A stretch of 64,000 nucleotides of DNA from Salvator merianae (GCA_003586115.2 QVOM02000126.1:58966456-59030455), one strand, 5' to 3'; numbered from the stretch's first letter, positions 24,950 to 38,999 are shown. Numbers and translations: made by a program. Notes: a model not told the origin generated them from the sequence alone.

Positions 24950-25980
24950 GAGCACAGTCAAACATTGTAGGTTTAATCTGTATTGTGGGAGAACGAGTAT
25001 GTGTTCTGGTCATTCCCACATTTGTATTTTACACAGACTTAGTTCAGACTTGCTCGTTCTCACTCCTCATTTTTCCTATGCTTGGCATGGGGAAACCATA
25101 CCTCCACTCTTCACTAAGTCCCCCTCCCTGAGCAGTCAGTAATTGGATGCAGTCCCAAGATTCAAATCTTGACTTCACAGGGGTGGGAAAGTTAAACTCT
25201 GCCCTCCGTATTTCCCTGCTGTCACATCAGAACATGGATTCCCTTGGTGACGTTACTGGTCATTTGCCCTTTGCTCCTTCTCTCCTCCAGTCTGTATCTA
25301 CCCAAGCACAACTTTAATTCCACAACTTCTACACAATAAAGCTTCTTGAAGGCCAGATCTCAATTTCTTCTCCTTTGTAATTGCACTTTTATGCAATCAT
25401 GCAATTTCAAAGTAGCATACAAGCGGAGAGGGGTCAGTGAAAAGGAGGGAAAGTATGGGAGGATCCATTATCAGCAAATGGATAATCAGCAAATTAGTGG
25501 TCAGCAAATGGACTTTGCCTTATCTCTCCCTGAGACATCCAAAGCAGCATGCGTTCCACTATGTAGTTGTGTGGTACAGATGGCAAAATTGATAGTGATG
25601 TGGTTATTTGTTGGGGTAAGAGGACTGCACCCCCAACAGGTGTAGAGAAGCATATGCCAATCAGCATGCGCCCCCACCCCCTGGCATTCTTGAAGAAAGT
25701 TGTAGTGTGCGTTGTTTGCCCCAAAGCCACTGAAGCACAGTGATGGTTTTGCATAAAAGACCTCTTTTAATGGAAAGGAAATGTTGTTTCCCTTGTGCAT
25801 TGCCAAAGGAAAGTGATGGAAACATTGTGTCGTCCTTCTTGCAGGGACAGGTGAGAAAGGAAAATGGAGATATATTGTCCTTCTTGCAGGAATGGGAGAG
25901 AAAGGAGGAGGCATGCATTTTGAGAGTGGACTGTGATGTTCAGCCAACTGTAGAACAGGGTGGTGCCCAAGGTAAATGAA
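24950..25980 (+). mobile_element. Unclassified repeat, family X, sense copy
   Basis: It shares, in the same order, the landmark blocks of 47940-48660: TTTAATCTGTAT, TTCTGGTCATTCCCACA, TGCTTGGCATGG, a GTCAGTAATTGGATGCAGTC-like block, AACATGGATTC and TTATGCAATCATGCAATTT. Its 3' part has a short tandem of GTCCTTCTTGCAGG units. A 235-codon minus-strand open frame across 25501-26208 overlaps this copy and looks fortuitous. Confidence 0.65.
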
Positions 25981-28900
25981 CGATAGCTTCCAGTACATCT
26001 TCTCTTTTATTAAAAAATTCAAACAGTAAAAAAAATCAAACTGTTTGAAGGCATAAAAGAGGGCAACATGGTGGAAACCAGCCAATATATGCCAAGTGCT
26101 GTTCTCTTTTCCTACCCCAATTGTGACGTTCTCACCCTCCTGAGTACAGTGCCCACAACAAAGTCTGTTATTGGACAGGAGGAAATGGGGAGCCCTCCCT
26201 CTGCACACCCAAAAAAGTACGGTTTCCTCCCAAAATAGTCTACTTGCACATTCTCACTTTGCAAAGTAAAAGGGGCTAACAATCTGAAATGGGCTGAGAA
26301 CTCACTTAATCCAAATGCAAAGTAGTCTAGATTTTGACAATTTTAGTCCCAAAAAAACTGCAGAAAGACAAAATCATGTCAGGCCAGTGGGAACTGAAGG
26401 CAGACTATAAACTGATTAAATGCTGTGTCTGACTGTGTCCTGTGCGTGTAAATCTGCATACAAAAAAAAGGTAAAAAAGAATGAAATGCTCTATTTTCTC
26501 TCTTGATTTTCTAAGGATCTTTTGGATGCTTTGTATCTACACATTTTAACAATATTTTCAAATTGGCATTTTATCTCTGATTCTAATAAGGGTTGTTGCT
26601 TATGCAGCCTTGTCTGTCTCATTTATTACCCAAAATGAATAAAATCTCTCAGTTTAATATCACATTATACTGATGTGAGATAGTGGAACAGTGTTCATTT
26701 TTAACATAAAGATCACACATTTAGGCTGCATTCATGCATGAAAAGTAGCCAGACACAGGGTAACCAGAGGGTGTTTCCATCACATGAAGTTACACACATT
26801 GTGCCCTGTATCTGTGCTATGGATCTAAGAAAATGTCCTTTGGGGAGAGTGAGATAAAGAGTCCAGGATGTTTTTATGTCATTGAGTGTAATGGAGATAG
26901 CACATGCCAGGTTCCTCTTTCTGCAGGCACACTTGCCTGCCATGGTGGGCATCACAGAAGATCAGGAAGAAACCAGCAGCAATGTTTGCATTGGTTGTAA
27001 AAAACAACTTAGTAACATTACGGCATGTGCTGAATAGCTGGTTTCAAACATGCAACTTGATTAATCAAGTTATTTCATTTTTTTTTTTTAAAAAGCTGCA
27101 AATGCAAGTTTGAGCGACGAGGGCAAAGAATCAAATCTGAAGGAAGGGAGAGGAAGGTAGCAGGGATAGGGGAGGAAAGTTGAAAATCACACAAGTATTT
27201 GGTTTCACAACAAAAACTTTGAGACCATGGTCACTCCTTATATTTTAGAAAAACAGAGGCCATCCTAAGTCATCAGAGACCAGATGCAAAAGTGTGTTTC
27301 CATTTTTTTCTGAGGACTTTCCTGACTGGAATGAGACTGTTCTGTCACTGGATAATCCCAGCAGTGATCCCTTTCAGCCAGAAATGCACCCAGGGGAAGG
27401 GCTACCATCCAGTTAGGTCAACAGCGGTATGGAAAGCAGCCAGCAGGTGACAGGAACTGGTCACTGCCAGCCACCTATGGAGCTACCTCACTTCCCCGTG
27501 CCCCAGGAAGGGTCTTTCCCGTCACCCTGACCTCACTGCTGCTGCTGCTGCCACCCCAATATTCCCCTGACGCCCTACTATGTTGCTGCCTCTACCGCAC
27601 CGATTTGATCCCCTTGCCTGTTAAATGATTAGCTTACCTGTCCCTCCCTTCACTCATCCCCCATGGCCTCTGCTGGGCCGAGCCACCCCCTGCCATACTG
27701 CATGCCCTGCACCCCCCCACACCACGCTTCACCATCCCCTGCTGCACCCCCTGCTGTTCTGTGCCACCTCCCATTGTTCCCACCATGCTGAAGCTTACTT
27801 TTTACCAGGTGGTGGTCAGCGGGTCCATGAAGGGTCAGCAAGGGGCATCCTTGTTGTCATCACCACCCATGTGACTAGGCCATTTGAGCCTGAAAACGGC
27901 CTGACTTCCCTGTCCATCCCTGAGACATACTATCAGACTAGGGTGTGACAATGGTCTGAGAGAGTGAAGTGGTCAGTTGGTTAAATTTTTTTCATTTTGG
28001 AGTATCTATTATGCTGGCTCTTTCTGCTAAATTTTGGGCAAGGCTTTTGGAGGTGCCTTCAGTAGAGGATGAATTATTACAAAGGGAAACTTTATTAGAG
28101 CAGCCCCAGTTGCTTTTGTGGTCAAGATAACAATTCAGGAATATTTAGAGGTGAAGACAAACACAATGGAATTGTGTCCTGTTAATAGTCAACATTTATG
28201 TAATAAGTAATCATGCTTACTTTTCCATGGCTATTCTCAGAAAGTCAACAAATTTCCCACCAAGACCAGAATTTGGGAGTTATTTTTCAGGGGAGGGCTA
28301 CGACTCCTTAGAACTTTAGCCAGAGTGGCCACTGGCCCTATGGATCAGGGCAACTATAGTTCAACAAGGAGGATGTTTTCCATGCATCACTCACAGCCTT
28401 TCAGCAAAGTTGTCCATAGTTGACAAAGTTGGCTCCAGTCCAGCTAAAATTAACTGTGAGGAAATCTTAATAGAATCTAGATATTAAAATTCCTCCATTT
28501 ACATGCATTTTGGTTGTAAAAAATTCTGTTGCTGGCTCTGTACAGGGCTTTTCTAGCACGCAAAGTGCAGATGGCCTCCATTGCGCCTAATCCTTACCTG
28601 ATCCTTGCTATATCATACCAGACTGCCAAGTGCAAACAGGCCCTAAGCCTACTTTGTCAGATGTGTGAAGTGAAGTGCTTAGGGACAGACCTATATAGGT
28701 AAGCTGTGTTTGTGAACAGCAATAGAAATGCAAAACTCTGGGTGTGGTGATGAGGGAGTCAGGTTTAGTATAACAATGGTTATTAAGCATACAGTTGACA
28801 GCCCCTATTCCAGGATATATGCCAGAATAAGGCCAAGTGTGGAAAGGGCCTATGTTTCTATTTTTCTTTTTTAACTTGCACATTTCAGTTAGAATCACTA

Positions 28901-31699
28901 ACTTCTAAAACAAAATGTTACCAAAACTCAAAGCAGAATAATTGGAAATTGCAAAATGGCAACACCAAAAAAACCTGAAGACTGTCTAAAGCATTTAACA
29001 GTAATAAAATTACTCTAGATAACTTTTCCTCTATCATTGTAAAAGTTAGGTGTTTGATAATGTAGCAAAGAGAATGGATGAATTTGTAATATGTTTGGAT
29101 ATTAAAACAAGAGACACTAGTGGACAGGCATATAGTATTACACATGGAAATCTGGAGTAGGGAAAATTTTACCAGCTTCATTAAAGAAGTTATGTGATTA
29201 TAAGTTAGGGGTTTTTTTTTTTGGGGGGGGAGGATCTTAGCAGTCTTCATTTGGCTTGCAAAACATTTCCATAATTATATATTTCCTGAAACAAAGGGCC
29301 TTCGCACTAGTGAAAAGTGCAAAAAGGCCCCAAATACAGCAGCACTTGACAGATTAACTCTATCTTAACTAGAGTTGATGTCAGGAAATTGTATATGCAG
29401 ACTGGTAATAACAATGAGGATGGAGAGTTACATATGACAGACTTCATGGTCCTTTACATTTTGTTAGATATCTAAAGGCAGAGCTACAGGTTACACACAA
29501 GCATAACAAATCAGGACCTATATTTGGTAAAATAGAAGCAGTAGCAACTTGCTACCAAAATCTTTTCAAGCAATTATCTTTCTACATGATTGTAGGAAGA
29601 TATTTACTGTTACAGATGTGCATCTGGAACTGTTTTGGGGAGTGGAGATTGTTGAAAGTGACAGAAAACAGAGTTAAGCATCCTCTCTACTTGTTTCTCT
29701 CCGGTTCCAAATAGGATAACTTTTTTCTCGCTTTTCTACCCTTCTGTCTATCTACTCTTTTTCTGAAGAAGCTTCCAGTTCTCTCGAATATGCCTTATGA
29801 TTATTTTAAATAACTTTAAATGTTCATACCACTTAAGTTTACTGTTATACCTGCACAATATATTCTAAACTAAAAATTTGATCAGTCTGCTTTCAGTTCA
29901 CAAGTTATTAAATTGCATGGTTACGAGAGCTAAAAACAGTTTTCCAAAATTCCTTTTATGTGGAAGCTTATAATTAATAAATTGACACAAATATTTCAAA
30001 ATGGGATAATTAACTGTAGGTTTAAGATATGAGCTATTGGAACAAGATGAAACAAATGTCTGCAAGGAAAAAATGGTTGTGAAATAGATGATCATTCCAC
30101 TGGTGCTTCAGCTATACTAGGAAAATTTACCAAGCTAATCAATCTGTGTTGCTGACAGAAGGAGAGAAATAATGAAGACTACTGCCAGTGCTTAGGACTT
30201 AATAATTCTTCAGTCTATATATGCATATTTTCATGTAGCCACCCTACTATGAAAAAGGGGAAACTCCATGCAGTTAAATGAATTTGCACAATTGAGAAGA
30301 ATGAATGAAATATTTCCTCATCATATGTGTGTTTCATAGAGACCAAAGTCAAACTCACAGATTGCATGAAATTATACTTAAAGTACAACCTTCCCTCTCT
30401 AGCAGGATTACATTAGGAGGGAGCTAAATGTCAGGTTTTAAACAAATACCTACAGCTATATAAGCTGTGTACTGGTATACTTCTGCTGGGAAGTTATTTC
30501 ACAGCCTCAGGACCACCATGGAAAAGAATCTTTTGTATGCTGCCGCTCTGTGAACCTCTGAGGGTGGTGGAACTACAAGAAGGACATCCCTATGAGATCT
30601 TAATACTCAGGCAGGTGTATATGGAAAACCTTCCCTTTCCCTAGGGGGGGTGATCAGGGTGAAACAATGGGAGAAGCAGATAGACACACAGTAGCTCTCA
30701 CAGGAAATGTGTTGTAGTTGCTCACCCTTTCTTTAATGTAGTCTCCAGACAAGGAAGCTGTTTGAGCTGGTGGTACTTGAGTGCAGATAATAAAGTGTAC
30801 ATGTGGTAAAGGAGGAAGATAAGTGGGTTAGGCATCATGGGAGCCATGACTAAAGATACCTGTTGATTCTGAGTGTTGTGCAATGAAGAAGAGGTGCTTA
30901 AAAACTAGGAATAAAGTAAAAATAAACAATACACTGCAGTTATTGTTTTCTTCTTTGTTTGCAGGAAGTGAAAGAATGCAACAAGTTTTCTCAGACCGCA
31001 GAATCTGGTCAATATCAGCCAGTGTGGGTGCAAGGGAGAATGAGTAAGCTCAAAGCTCTGGAGTGGAATGGATATTCTCATTGCATGATTTTTCTTCTTT
31101 AGTGATATTCAACAAAGTTACAACATTCAGTAGCAGGATGAGGTAGTAAGATCACCTTCTTTGAAAACTGGGTAAAAACATAGGGTTTTATACTGTTTCA
31201 GCAAAATTGGGATTGGCACAGGATTGGCTGAAAAAATGGATCAAAAATTTACACTTTTGATTGGTTAAGTTGAAACAGTTGACTGTCACAATACAGAGGC
31301 TAAGTACTCAGCAGTGCTGCATGTCCCTTAGCACATGGCCTGTCTGTAGTTGTTTATAAATAAAATGCAAATAGAGACCATGACTCAATCAGCTGCTAAG
31401 AACTGGAGATAACACTGATGAAATAAAATAATGAAACAGCTATAGCCCAAGGTGCAGTGCCATGTGTGAAAATTCTAAGAATAACAAGCTAAAAATAGAA
31501 GCATGGCTTCTACTGTAGACAAAGTATTGAGAAAATACTTGTTTTTCTGGTTGCAAAATGTCCTGAGGCTTTCCTCAATTTCGTCTCTTTGTGAATAAAT
31601 TCTGAAATGGCTGGAGAGGGTGTAGCAGCAGGGAATTCCTTCTGCCCCACCAACATGCAAATGAGAAGTATGCTGGCTTTATCACCATGAACTATCAAG
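25981..31699. other. Non-coding interval
   Basis: No gene is recognised. 27480-27800 is C-rich, with CTGCTG and CACCCC strings. About 30420-30660 resembles a widespread reptile LINE-associated repeat (GGAAGTTATTTCACAGCCTC followed by CACCATGGAAAAGAATC), heavily decayed. Confidence 0.5.
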
Positions 31700-32120
31700 G
31701 ACACTATGGGCTTTTTTGCACTAGGCAGTAGACTGGACCGTGATCCACTTTGCAGTCTCTTTTGTCTGTGCCTTAGAACAGACCGGAGAGGCCTGCCCCC
31801 TCCTAGTATGCTCCGCCTGCATAGGATGGAGTGTAGACTGGAATAGGACATCCAAAATGGCATCCTGGTCTGATCTACCAGTAGACCTCTTGCATGAGGG
31901 GATGGTATATTGGACCATGGAGGTAAGAAGGTGCTCTGCCAAAAGGAGTTTCAAAGGTCAGGAACTTTCAACTTGGCCTTCAAAGCATTTGGAACCCCTC
32001 CACACTGACTCTGAATCTGGTGTGAGCTTCAGAGCCAGTGTGGGGGCTGGTGCGTAACAGGCCAGTGCTGACAGCCTTGCTCTGCGCCAGAAGCTTATTC
32101 TGGGCCAGAGTGTCCCAAAG
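31700..32120 (+). repeat. Unclassified repeat, family Z, sense copy
   Basis: The core TAGGATGGAGTGTAGACTGG and the following block (AAAATGGCATCCTGG, CTACCAGTAGA) are shared with the inverted copy at 18990-19270 and, more weakly, with 34160-34480. The left edge TTTTTTGCACTAGGC is like the ends of local DNA transposons. Confidence 0.5.
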
Positions 32121-34032
32121 TAAGTGCTAATACAGCCTATAATTCAAAGGCAAAGGAAACAATCTGGCTTGTTAAGTTTCTATATTGCTCATGAGCATAG
32201 GCCTTTTTTAAAGCCTGGCTTGGCTTGGAAGTGAGCCAATTCAGCTAGGCTTGATTGGCTCAGTCTGAGTCAGTCAGCATTTCGCTAATCAAAAGCACTG
32301 CTGAGGGCAGGACCAGACTATCAATAAATGAGAGTGGTAGCGTGAAAGCAAAATCCATCCTCAGAATAATTTATCGTGCTGTGCACCCTGGAAGTGACAA
32401 GTGAGCCCAGTAGGACTGGGCACATGTGCTTACTAGGTCCCAGTTGTGCTCAAGCAGAGCCCATTTTACTTTGTGTGGATGCAGCCAGTATCTTCCAGTG
32501 ACAATAAATATCTCTAGTCTTGAGATAGCCTTAGTTTTAAACATTTGATCAAGACATAAAATCCCAGCTACTTAAAGTATCTAAGTTTGTACTACAGCAT
32601 TTTAAAAGCGGCTTAGATATGATAGCATGTGGCAGTGTAGGCAACTGCAGCTAGTGTTCCCAACCCAGCCTCTAATCCACATTAAAAGCCGGGAAGTGGG
32701 ACGGGAACACTTTTGAGCCCTTTGTATTTTTTTTTTTCTGGCATATGGATGCAGCACATATTAGTTGCTAGTGAAATTTCCAAGCAACATTTTCAAAATT
32801 AAGCAGTTAAGACAGAATGTGCTGTATTAGGGAATAACTTAGATCACATAACACTCTTCTAATGGCCTGTGTGGGATCCATCTGAATTTAAACTACTCCT
32901 TTTCTTTTCTTTATACAAACCCTCTAGATTGGAGACACTAAATGTATCCATTCTGGGTTTTATGATGTCACCGTAAATCTTGGATGACACTTATGATTTC
33001 AGATAAGATCTTCGATTAATGATTTTAACAGTGAGTTTAGAGGAAGTTCCCAGAAACATGTCAAGACTATGATAAGCAGTGTAGAGACTTCATTATATAA
33101 TCATTGTAACAATCATATTTACATTTTTTATAACTTGTCCAAATAAGGGTGGAAGGGGGGATTTTTGAGCCTGTGGTAGTCTGTGCTATTAAATTCATTT
33201 TCTGCCGGTGAGAGGCTTGGTAATATTTATTCAACAGAATTTTAGAAAGGTCAGCCTAGAAGCAATGTATAAGAATGGCTAAGCAACATAATTTACAACA
33301 AAGCACATTTTTGTGAGAAGGTGGAAGGCAGGTTTTCAGACAGAAATAGATTATAAGAAATCAGGTAACTTGCAGTTCCTGATGAAACAATGCAAGTCTA
33401 ACTGAGGAGAAAAAAAATCAATTCCAGTGAAGTGAACTCATCAAACACTGTGAATAAAACAAAACAAACTACGTTAATTGCCTTTAATATATCAAAGAAA
33501 TTAGGTAGTGAGTACAGGCTGAGGATTGTGAGGGTGTGCTTGAATACAAGGTAGAAAGATGATTAATGTTCTACAGAGGAAGCTTATTTTTTCTGTAGCG
33601 GGCACACTGAAGGATATTGGCTGTGCAAGGCACAAGCTTCTAAAGGTTAATTCTGACTTCATAACTATGTATTGTGCAGAAGAGTTTCTTCAAAGACAAG
33701 TTACAGAATAGGATCTGCAAGGGAAAGGCTATTTTCCTTTCCCTTTCATTTTACTTCCGCTAACTTGCTGTGTTTCTCCCATACGAGAGTTAGAAATCAT
33801 AGTTCTCAATTTTGCTCATGGTCATTCTTCACAGAATTGGTAGAGGCAGAAATAAGATAGAGTATAGCCAAGGCCAGCTCATTAACAAAAATGGCACATA
33901 TTCAGTAGGTGTTAAAGCAATTATTTAGCATTTGTGTGGTAAAGACTATTTTTGAGAACGCTAGGTTATTAAATGCTTGGACTTTTGCACTCCTTTGTTA
34001 TGAGGCAATATTTTCAGTTCCATAAGAAGCAA

Positions 34033-34033
<1 letters not shown>
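32121..34033. other. Non-coding interval
   Basis: No gene is seen. 32575-32760 resembles the 'gatgcagc' MITE type, with CTCTAATCCACATTAAAAGCC and an end ATGGATGCAGC. Confidence 0.45.

Positions 34034-34077
<44 letters not shown>
34034..34077. repeat. (AT)22 microsatellite
   Basis: A perfect AT dinucleotide run of 44 bases. Tyr-Ile-rich reading frames across it are artefacts. Confidence 0.97.
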
Positions 34078-34081
<4 letters not shown>

Positions 34082-34159
34082 GTCTGTGTTGTATATACTA
34101 TATCCCATACACAACTTCCTTCCCTCTTTCCTCCTTTCTTTTCCAGGCCTTTTCTGTAC

Positions 34160-34480
34160 CTGCAGTTAGTGCATCTAGAAAAGGGTCCAGGGACCTCCCT
34201 TCCACACATCAGTGCAAGATACGGGAGGTCCCGGCCCACCTTAGTATTCTGTATCTCCACAGGGCAGAGCATAGACTGGGCTAGGGTGCCCAAAAGGGCA
34301 CCCTAGCCTGGTTTACCAGTAGATCTTGTCATCGAGGTCTACCACTGTGCTAGTGTCTTGGCCTGGAAAAATGGGCTTTGTGCAGAAGGCAGACAATGCA
34401 GATAGCCCTGTCTCACACTAATGGCAACCCATCCCAAGCAGGGATGAATTGCTAATTCCAGACCAGGATGTTCCCCAGAA
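34160..34480 (+). repeat. Unclassified repeat, family Z, diverged copy
   Basis: AGAGCATAGACTGG, then CCAAAAGGGCACCCTAGCCTGG and TTACCAGTAGATC parallel the family Z core. The central GGTGCCCAAAAGGGCACC is a short palindrome. Confidence 0.4.
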
Positions 34481-35599
34481 TAAAGGAGGTAAGTGCAGGA
34501 CGAGGCTGAGTTATCAAATTGGTATTAGCTACTTGGCAATAGTACTAACCTTGGTTCATGCAGATATATTTCCCTTTATTTTACTGAAAAACATTTGTTA
34601 AGCAAAGATCACATTATTTCCCTCCCCCCAAACTGATTCAAAGGTAAAACTACAGGCATTTCAATGTTTGCACATCAAGCAGCAATATAAAATAGAAATT
34701 TAACTGTTCTTTTTTGTGTGTGTGCATAGCAACAATCTTGTGTTCCTGCAGAAAAGAAAAAGTACTGGTTAGGATTCTGTTACTGAAATGTTTAGGTTAG
34801 TCCAAAGAGTGGATTTCTCTACGATTGTACCCATATGTATTCTGTTTTAGTGCTTAGCTTTGATTCAATGACTAAGCATTTTGCCCTCTTGGGAATGCCC
34901 TCAATCTAAACAAGCTTTAACCATCTTAACCCGTGGCATGGGAGATGCTCAGTGGCATGACAGAGCAGGCTTACTTCTGCTTCTCTTGTCAAAGTGCTTT
35001 CTAAGGTGAGGGGGCAGAGAGGATCATGTTGAGGTTTGCTCAATGCGAAATGTATATTTTCCACCAGGGTTCCTTGTATTTTGTCAGGTGCTTTGCAGTG
35101 TGCTTATAATCCACAGCTGTTTGCACACTAATCAAATAGGAAAAAGAGCAATGTTTTGATTTATTTCAAGACAGTAATTTGCTGCATTTGCCCCCCTCTA
35201 TTTAATAACGCATCCACTGAAATAGGATAACCGGGTCTAAATTGCTACAAGGGTTGCCCTCAATTTCAAGGGCTGTTCATTTTTGGAAAATAAGTTCCTC
35301 ATTCTGTAAGGTACAGTTTCATAGAAACATGAAAATACAGATTATTTTGCTACACTGCTTCTAGACTGTATGTGCCTTTGAAGTGTTATGCTACATTTTC
35401 CCTGAATAGAGCACCCCCATACCACCTTATTCACTCCAAATGTGGTCCTTTTTTGATATGATGCACCTTGTTCCCCTTCCCCTCCCTCTGGACCTGTTTC
35501 CTTGGATTTGAACAGTGGTTTGCCTCTTACAAAGACCTGCCCAACTCCAGTGCCAGACAAATAGTAGCAATCTTCTGTTCCCAAACTTGTGTTACAATC

Positions 35600-35652
<53 letters not shown>

Positions 35653-35661
35653 CCTATCTAT
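35600..35661. repeat. (TCTA)n microsatellite
   Basis: About fifteen TCTA units with one interruption near the 3' end (TACC). Confidence 0.95.
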
Positions 35662-36039
35662 TCAGAATATTTTCAGGTTTCAGAGATCCAAACCCGCCCG
35701 TTCTCTGTTGTATACCCAAGTGTTTTTTTAAAAAAACTTGTTTTCCAGTGGTATTCTCCTACTCCTCCACCATTCTGTTCTTTCAGTGTTTCTACTTACC
35801 ATTGGAAGTTGTAATGTGCCTTCTGTCCTTGTGTTTCTATTTGCAGTGGCAGAAAGTGCCTCAAGAGCCACAGTCACAAAATATGAAGATAGTTCACTTT
35901 GGAACAGACAGGAAAATCAGATTGTTTTTGGCCTAGAATGGCCTGGTCACACCTACTATGGAATAGGGGCAAGCTAGCTCGGGTGACTCTCTCTATTCTG
36001 AGCCCCAGGCTGCCTTCCACAGGAGCAGAGGCCATGGAG

Positions 36040-36345
36040 TGGCAGGAGTGAGGCTGCTCATTCTGGATCCTCTAGGGGTATAGCACGGAGGGCCCCATCT
36101 GTGCTGCTGCAGAGGCAGGGTAGGGGCTTATGACATGTGCTGCTCCCTGTCCCTGTGCTTGCTCTTCTGATGCTGCCACCACCATGCCAAAGCTGCCATG
36201 CTGAAGCTTTATGGGTCCTGCAAAGCAGGAAAGATCCCATCTGTGCCACACTGCCACAGCCACACAAAAACTTCATGGGTTCCATGGAGCAGGGAGGACT
36301 CCATCTGTTCTGCACCACCACTGCCATGGTGAAGCTTCATGTGTC
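36040..36345 (+). repeat. Degenerate GC-richer tandem-like repeat
   Basis: Imperfect units recur with a CCATCTGTGC/CCATCTGTTC start, then a CACCAC/GCCACTGCCA tract and an AAGCTT-ATGGGT/AACTTCATGGGT/AAGCTTCATGTGT end. No protein is recognised in any frame. Confidence 0.4.
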
Positions 36346-37751
36346 CCAGAGACTTCTCTTCCCACAGCCCTTTGCCTGGGTCCATTTCTTGCAGCAGAAA
36401 TTGACTCAGTGCTGGGATAAACCAATTAGGGAAGGAAAGTCTGCAGAAAAAAAATGGAAATGGACTTTTGTGTCTGATCTCTGTGAACAGAAGATGACCT
36501 CCATTCAGATAAGAGGTGAGGTGTGACAATCATCATGGTGATTGCACCACCCAATTACCTGGTGCAATAGCTGTCTGAGGCACAATTTTGGGAGGGTGTG
36601 ATTTTGCTGCCCTCAACATAGATCGACTTTGGACAGCTGGTTCAAATGATGCCTTATTGTTTGAAAGTGGAGATGAGGAGGTGTTATTTCAAGTGAAAAG
36701 AGTATCTCCCATACATCTCAGAAGAAGCCACCTTCATTTTCAAATGGAGACATGGCCAATGTCTAGTAGTTTCAGTCATGCCCCTTTCCCCAAATGTAGA
36801 TGCAGTCTCTGTCACTACTTATCAGCCAGAAAGTATCTGTTAATTTCTTTGTAACCTTGTAAGATTTTTTATTCAACCCTATCAATTTCTTGGTACCTGT
36901 GTAAGATGTTTAACTCATCCCCATTAATGTTTTCCTTCTCTTGTGTATGTGAGGGAAGAAAACATCTAAATGCTCATAATGGCTTTATCTCAATCAATTG
37001 CAATCCTTATGAATATCCCATAATACAAATGTGCATATGTATTCGTGTGTAGTTTTTGAGGGGTATAGTACTTTTAGACTGATATAAATTAGGAAGCAGT
37101 GAATGTTGATGAAAAGAACTGGAACCTCCCCTCCCTCCATCCATTTTGTTGGAATGTTGTATTTCCATTAAATAATTGTTTGTATATGTTTCTATGAATA
37201 AATTCATCACAAAGCTCTGACCTCTTAAATTCCACGTTGATTTCAGTGTGAAGTAAGTATGCAGAATTGTGAATTCAATTGCAACCTCTGTGTTTTATTG
37301 CCATAGTTGTCTTGCCTGAATGTCAGAATGATAAAATACAGTATAGTGAATTGTGAGATTTATATCAGATCAAACAATAAAACTAAAACAGAGACTAGCC
37401 TTCCTATTTAAAAAAAAAAACAGTTCATGCATTCAATTTCCTTTATCTTTTTGGCACTGATAGAGTTTGACTCATCAAAGCTTTTCATTTGGTGATGAGC
37501 TGAATTTAAACCCCCTGACATTCAGTTTTACTTCTAAAAACCAATCCTCAAGTTTGTTCTCTCTTATGCTCCTCTTCCCTCATTTAAGCATAAAGATATG
37601 AACTGGTAACATTCTGGTTGTGATTTTATACATCCATTTTAGTACTAATGAATAAGCCATCTTCTTTGTCTTTTTTCCATAGTACCACACACACAAGGTC
37701 ATCAGTAACCTAGAGCATCTAATATATATTAGTCCTTAGACTTAAAGTTTG

Positions 37752-37905
37752 GAGTGACTGTAGTTCAATGGTAGAGCAAACTGCCTGGAAACAGAGGATT
37801 GCCGGTTCAGTGCCCAGCTTCTCCTTGGAAATAGGCAATGGCAAACCACTTTTGTATCTCTGCCAAGAAGACTACATAAGGTGCTCATGCAGTCAACCAG
37901 GAGCT
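37752..37905 (+). mobile_element. tRNA-derived SINE
   Basis: TAGTTCAATGGTAGAGCA (A-box-like) and GGTTCAGTGCCC (B-box-like) sit about 45 bases apart. They are followed by GGCAATGGCAAACCACTTTTG and CTCTGCCAAGAAGACTACATA, the tail typical of squamate tRNA-derived SINEs. There is no tRNA cloverleaf 3' half, so this is a SINE and not a tRNA gene. Confidence 0.75.
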
Positions 37906-38225
37906 GGCCACGACTATCATGAGATCATGCGTGTGCGATGGGACAGTCGGGCCTGCCACATCCCTAATTGGGCCTGCGATGCCCCGATCAGGTCTGTGAC
38001 ACTGGATGGGACCACGCAATGCCCAGTCTGGTATTCTGGTGTCTGATCAGGCACGGGCCCAATCGTAGCTGCAGTAGCAGCTGGCATGGCGACCAGGAAG
38101 CCCACACAGTGCACAGTCGTGATGGACCGATCGTGCCTGTGTGATGGGCCGATTGTGGCAGCGCCATCGGGCCTATGCAATCAGGCCATGGGATGCCCCA
38201 ACTGGGCCCGTGCCAGTAAAATGCT
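37906..38225. repeat. GC-rich degenerate short-period repeat
   Basis: Variants of GGCCTG-YGATGGGCCGATC and CGGGCCTGTG recur every ~20-40 bases with an unusually high CpG and GC content. Similar wording (GTGTGATTGGCTGATCAGGC) occurs inside the DNA transposon at 56187-56640, so this may be an expanded transposon interior joined to the SINE. Confidence 0.5.
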
Positions 38226-38999
38226 GTGACCCACTGAGGTATGGATACAGCCTAAAGCTACTTGTAGATTACAATGGACAATCTGGAATTACAGTAGCTA
38301 GGAAGATGAGTTGGAGGTTTTCTGAAGGGGGCAGTGTATAGTGTAAATGCAAACAGCCAGGCCAAACCTCTGCCAGAATGACAAATTCTTTAACTTGTTA
38401 TGTTAGAGATTCAAATATATCAAACAACTAGAAAAGCAATTTCATAGGATAATGAACAACAAATGCACTGAGGGTGAAGTTGTTTAATTAAATGGCAAAA
38501 CTCTCCAATTCATCCCTGCTGATCTTGCCCAAAGCCTGAATAATTAAGCTTTCTGTAAAATATGAGGAGATGCAAGCCAGCTTCACCGAATTCAAGAGGG
38601 GCACTCCACTGATTCCACTGTACTTTTGGATTACCTCCCAAGTTGAATTTGGAGGAGGTCTCAAAACTGTTTGTTTTGTTTTGTTGCTCCTACACTATTT
38701 ACTAATCGCAAAGCTCCTTACTCATACATATATTAATCTGTCTAACCAACTGGAACGGAAATGAACTAAATAAGGTTGTTCAAAAGTTACAGCATGTCAT
38801 AACGTCCACTGCATAATGATACCTTGGTGAATTGCAATTCACATTGGTTGTATATTCACATATTTAGATTTACTATGGTCTGGGGACCCGACCATATTTG
38901 TCCTCTGAATCAATGGAAATAAAAATATTCAGCTATAACTATTCCCTTAGATTTTAAAAAGCTTTTTAAAAAGCCTCTCATCAGACTTCCTACTAAACT
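38226..38999. other. Non-coding interval
   Basis: AT-rich sequence with no recognisable gene or repeat. Confidence 0.5.

Noticed and set aside
25501..26208. 235-codon minus-strand frame, the longest outside the gene and the CR1
   Set aside because: It overlaps the family X repeat and its repeated PARRT-like peptide comes from the minisatellite units. Other family X copies do not keep the frame and no domain is visible.
33961..34293. Frames rich in Tyr-Ile on both strands
   Set aside because: Artefacts of the (AT)n run.
37752..37830. tRNA gene
   Set aside because: A- and B-box-like blocks are present but the acceptor and T-arm pairing is not, and a SINE body follows.
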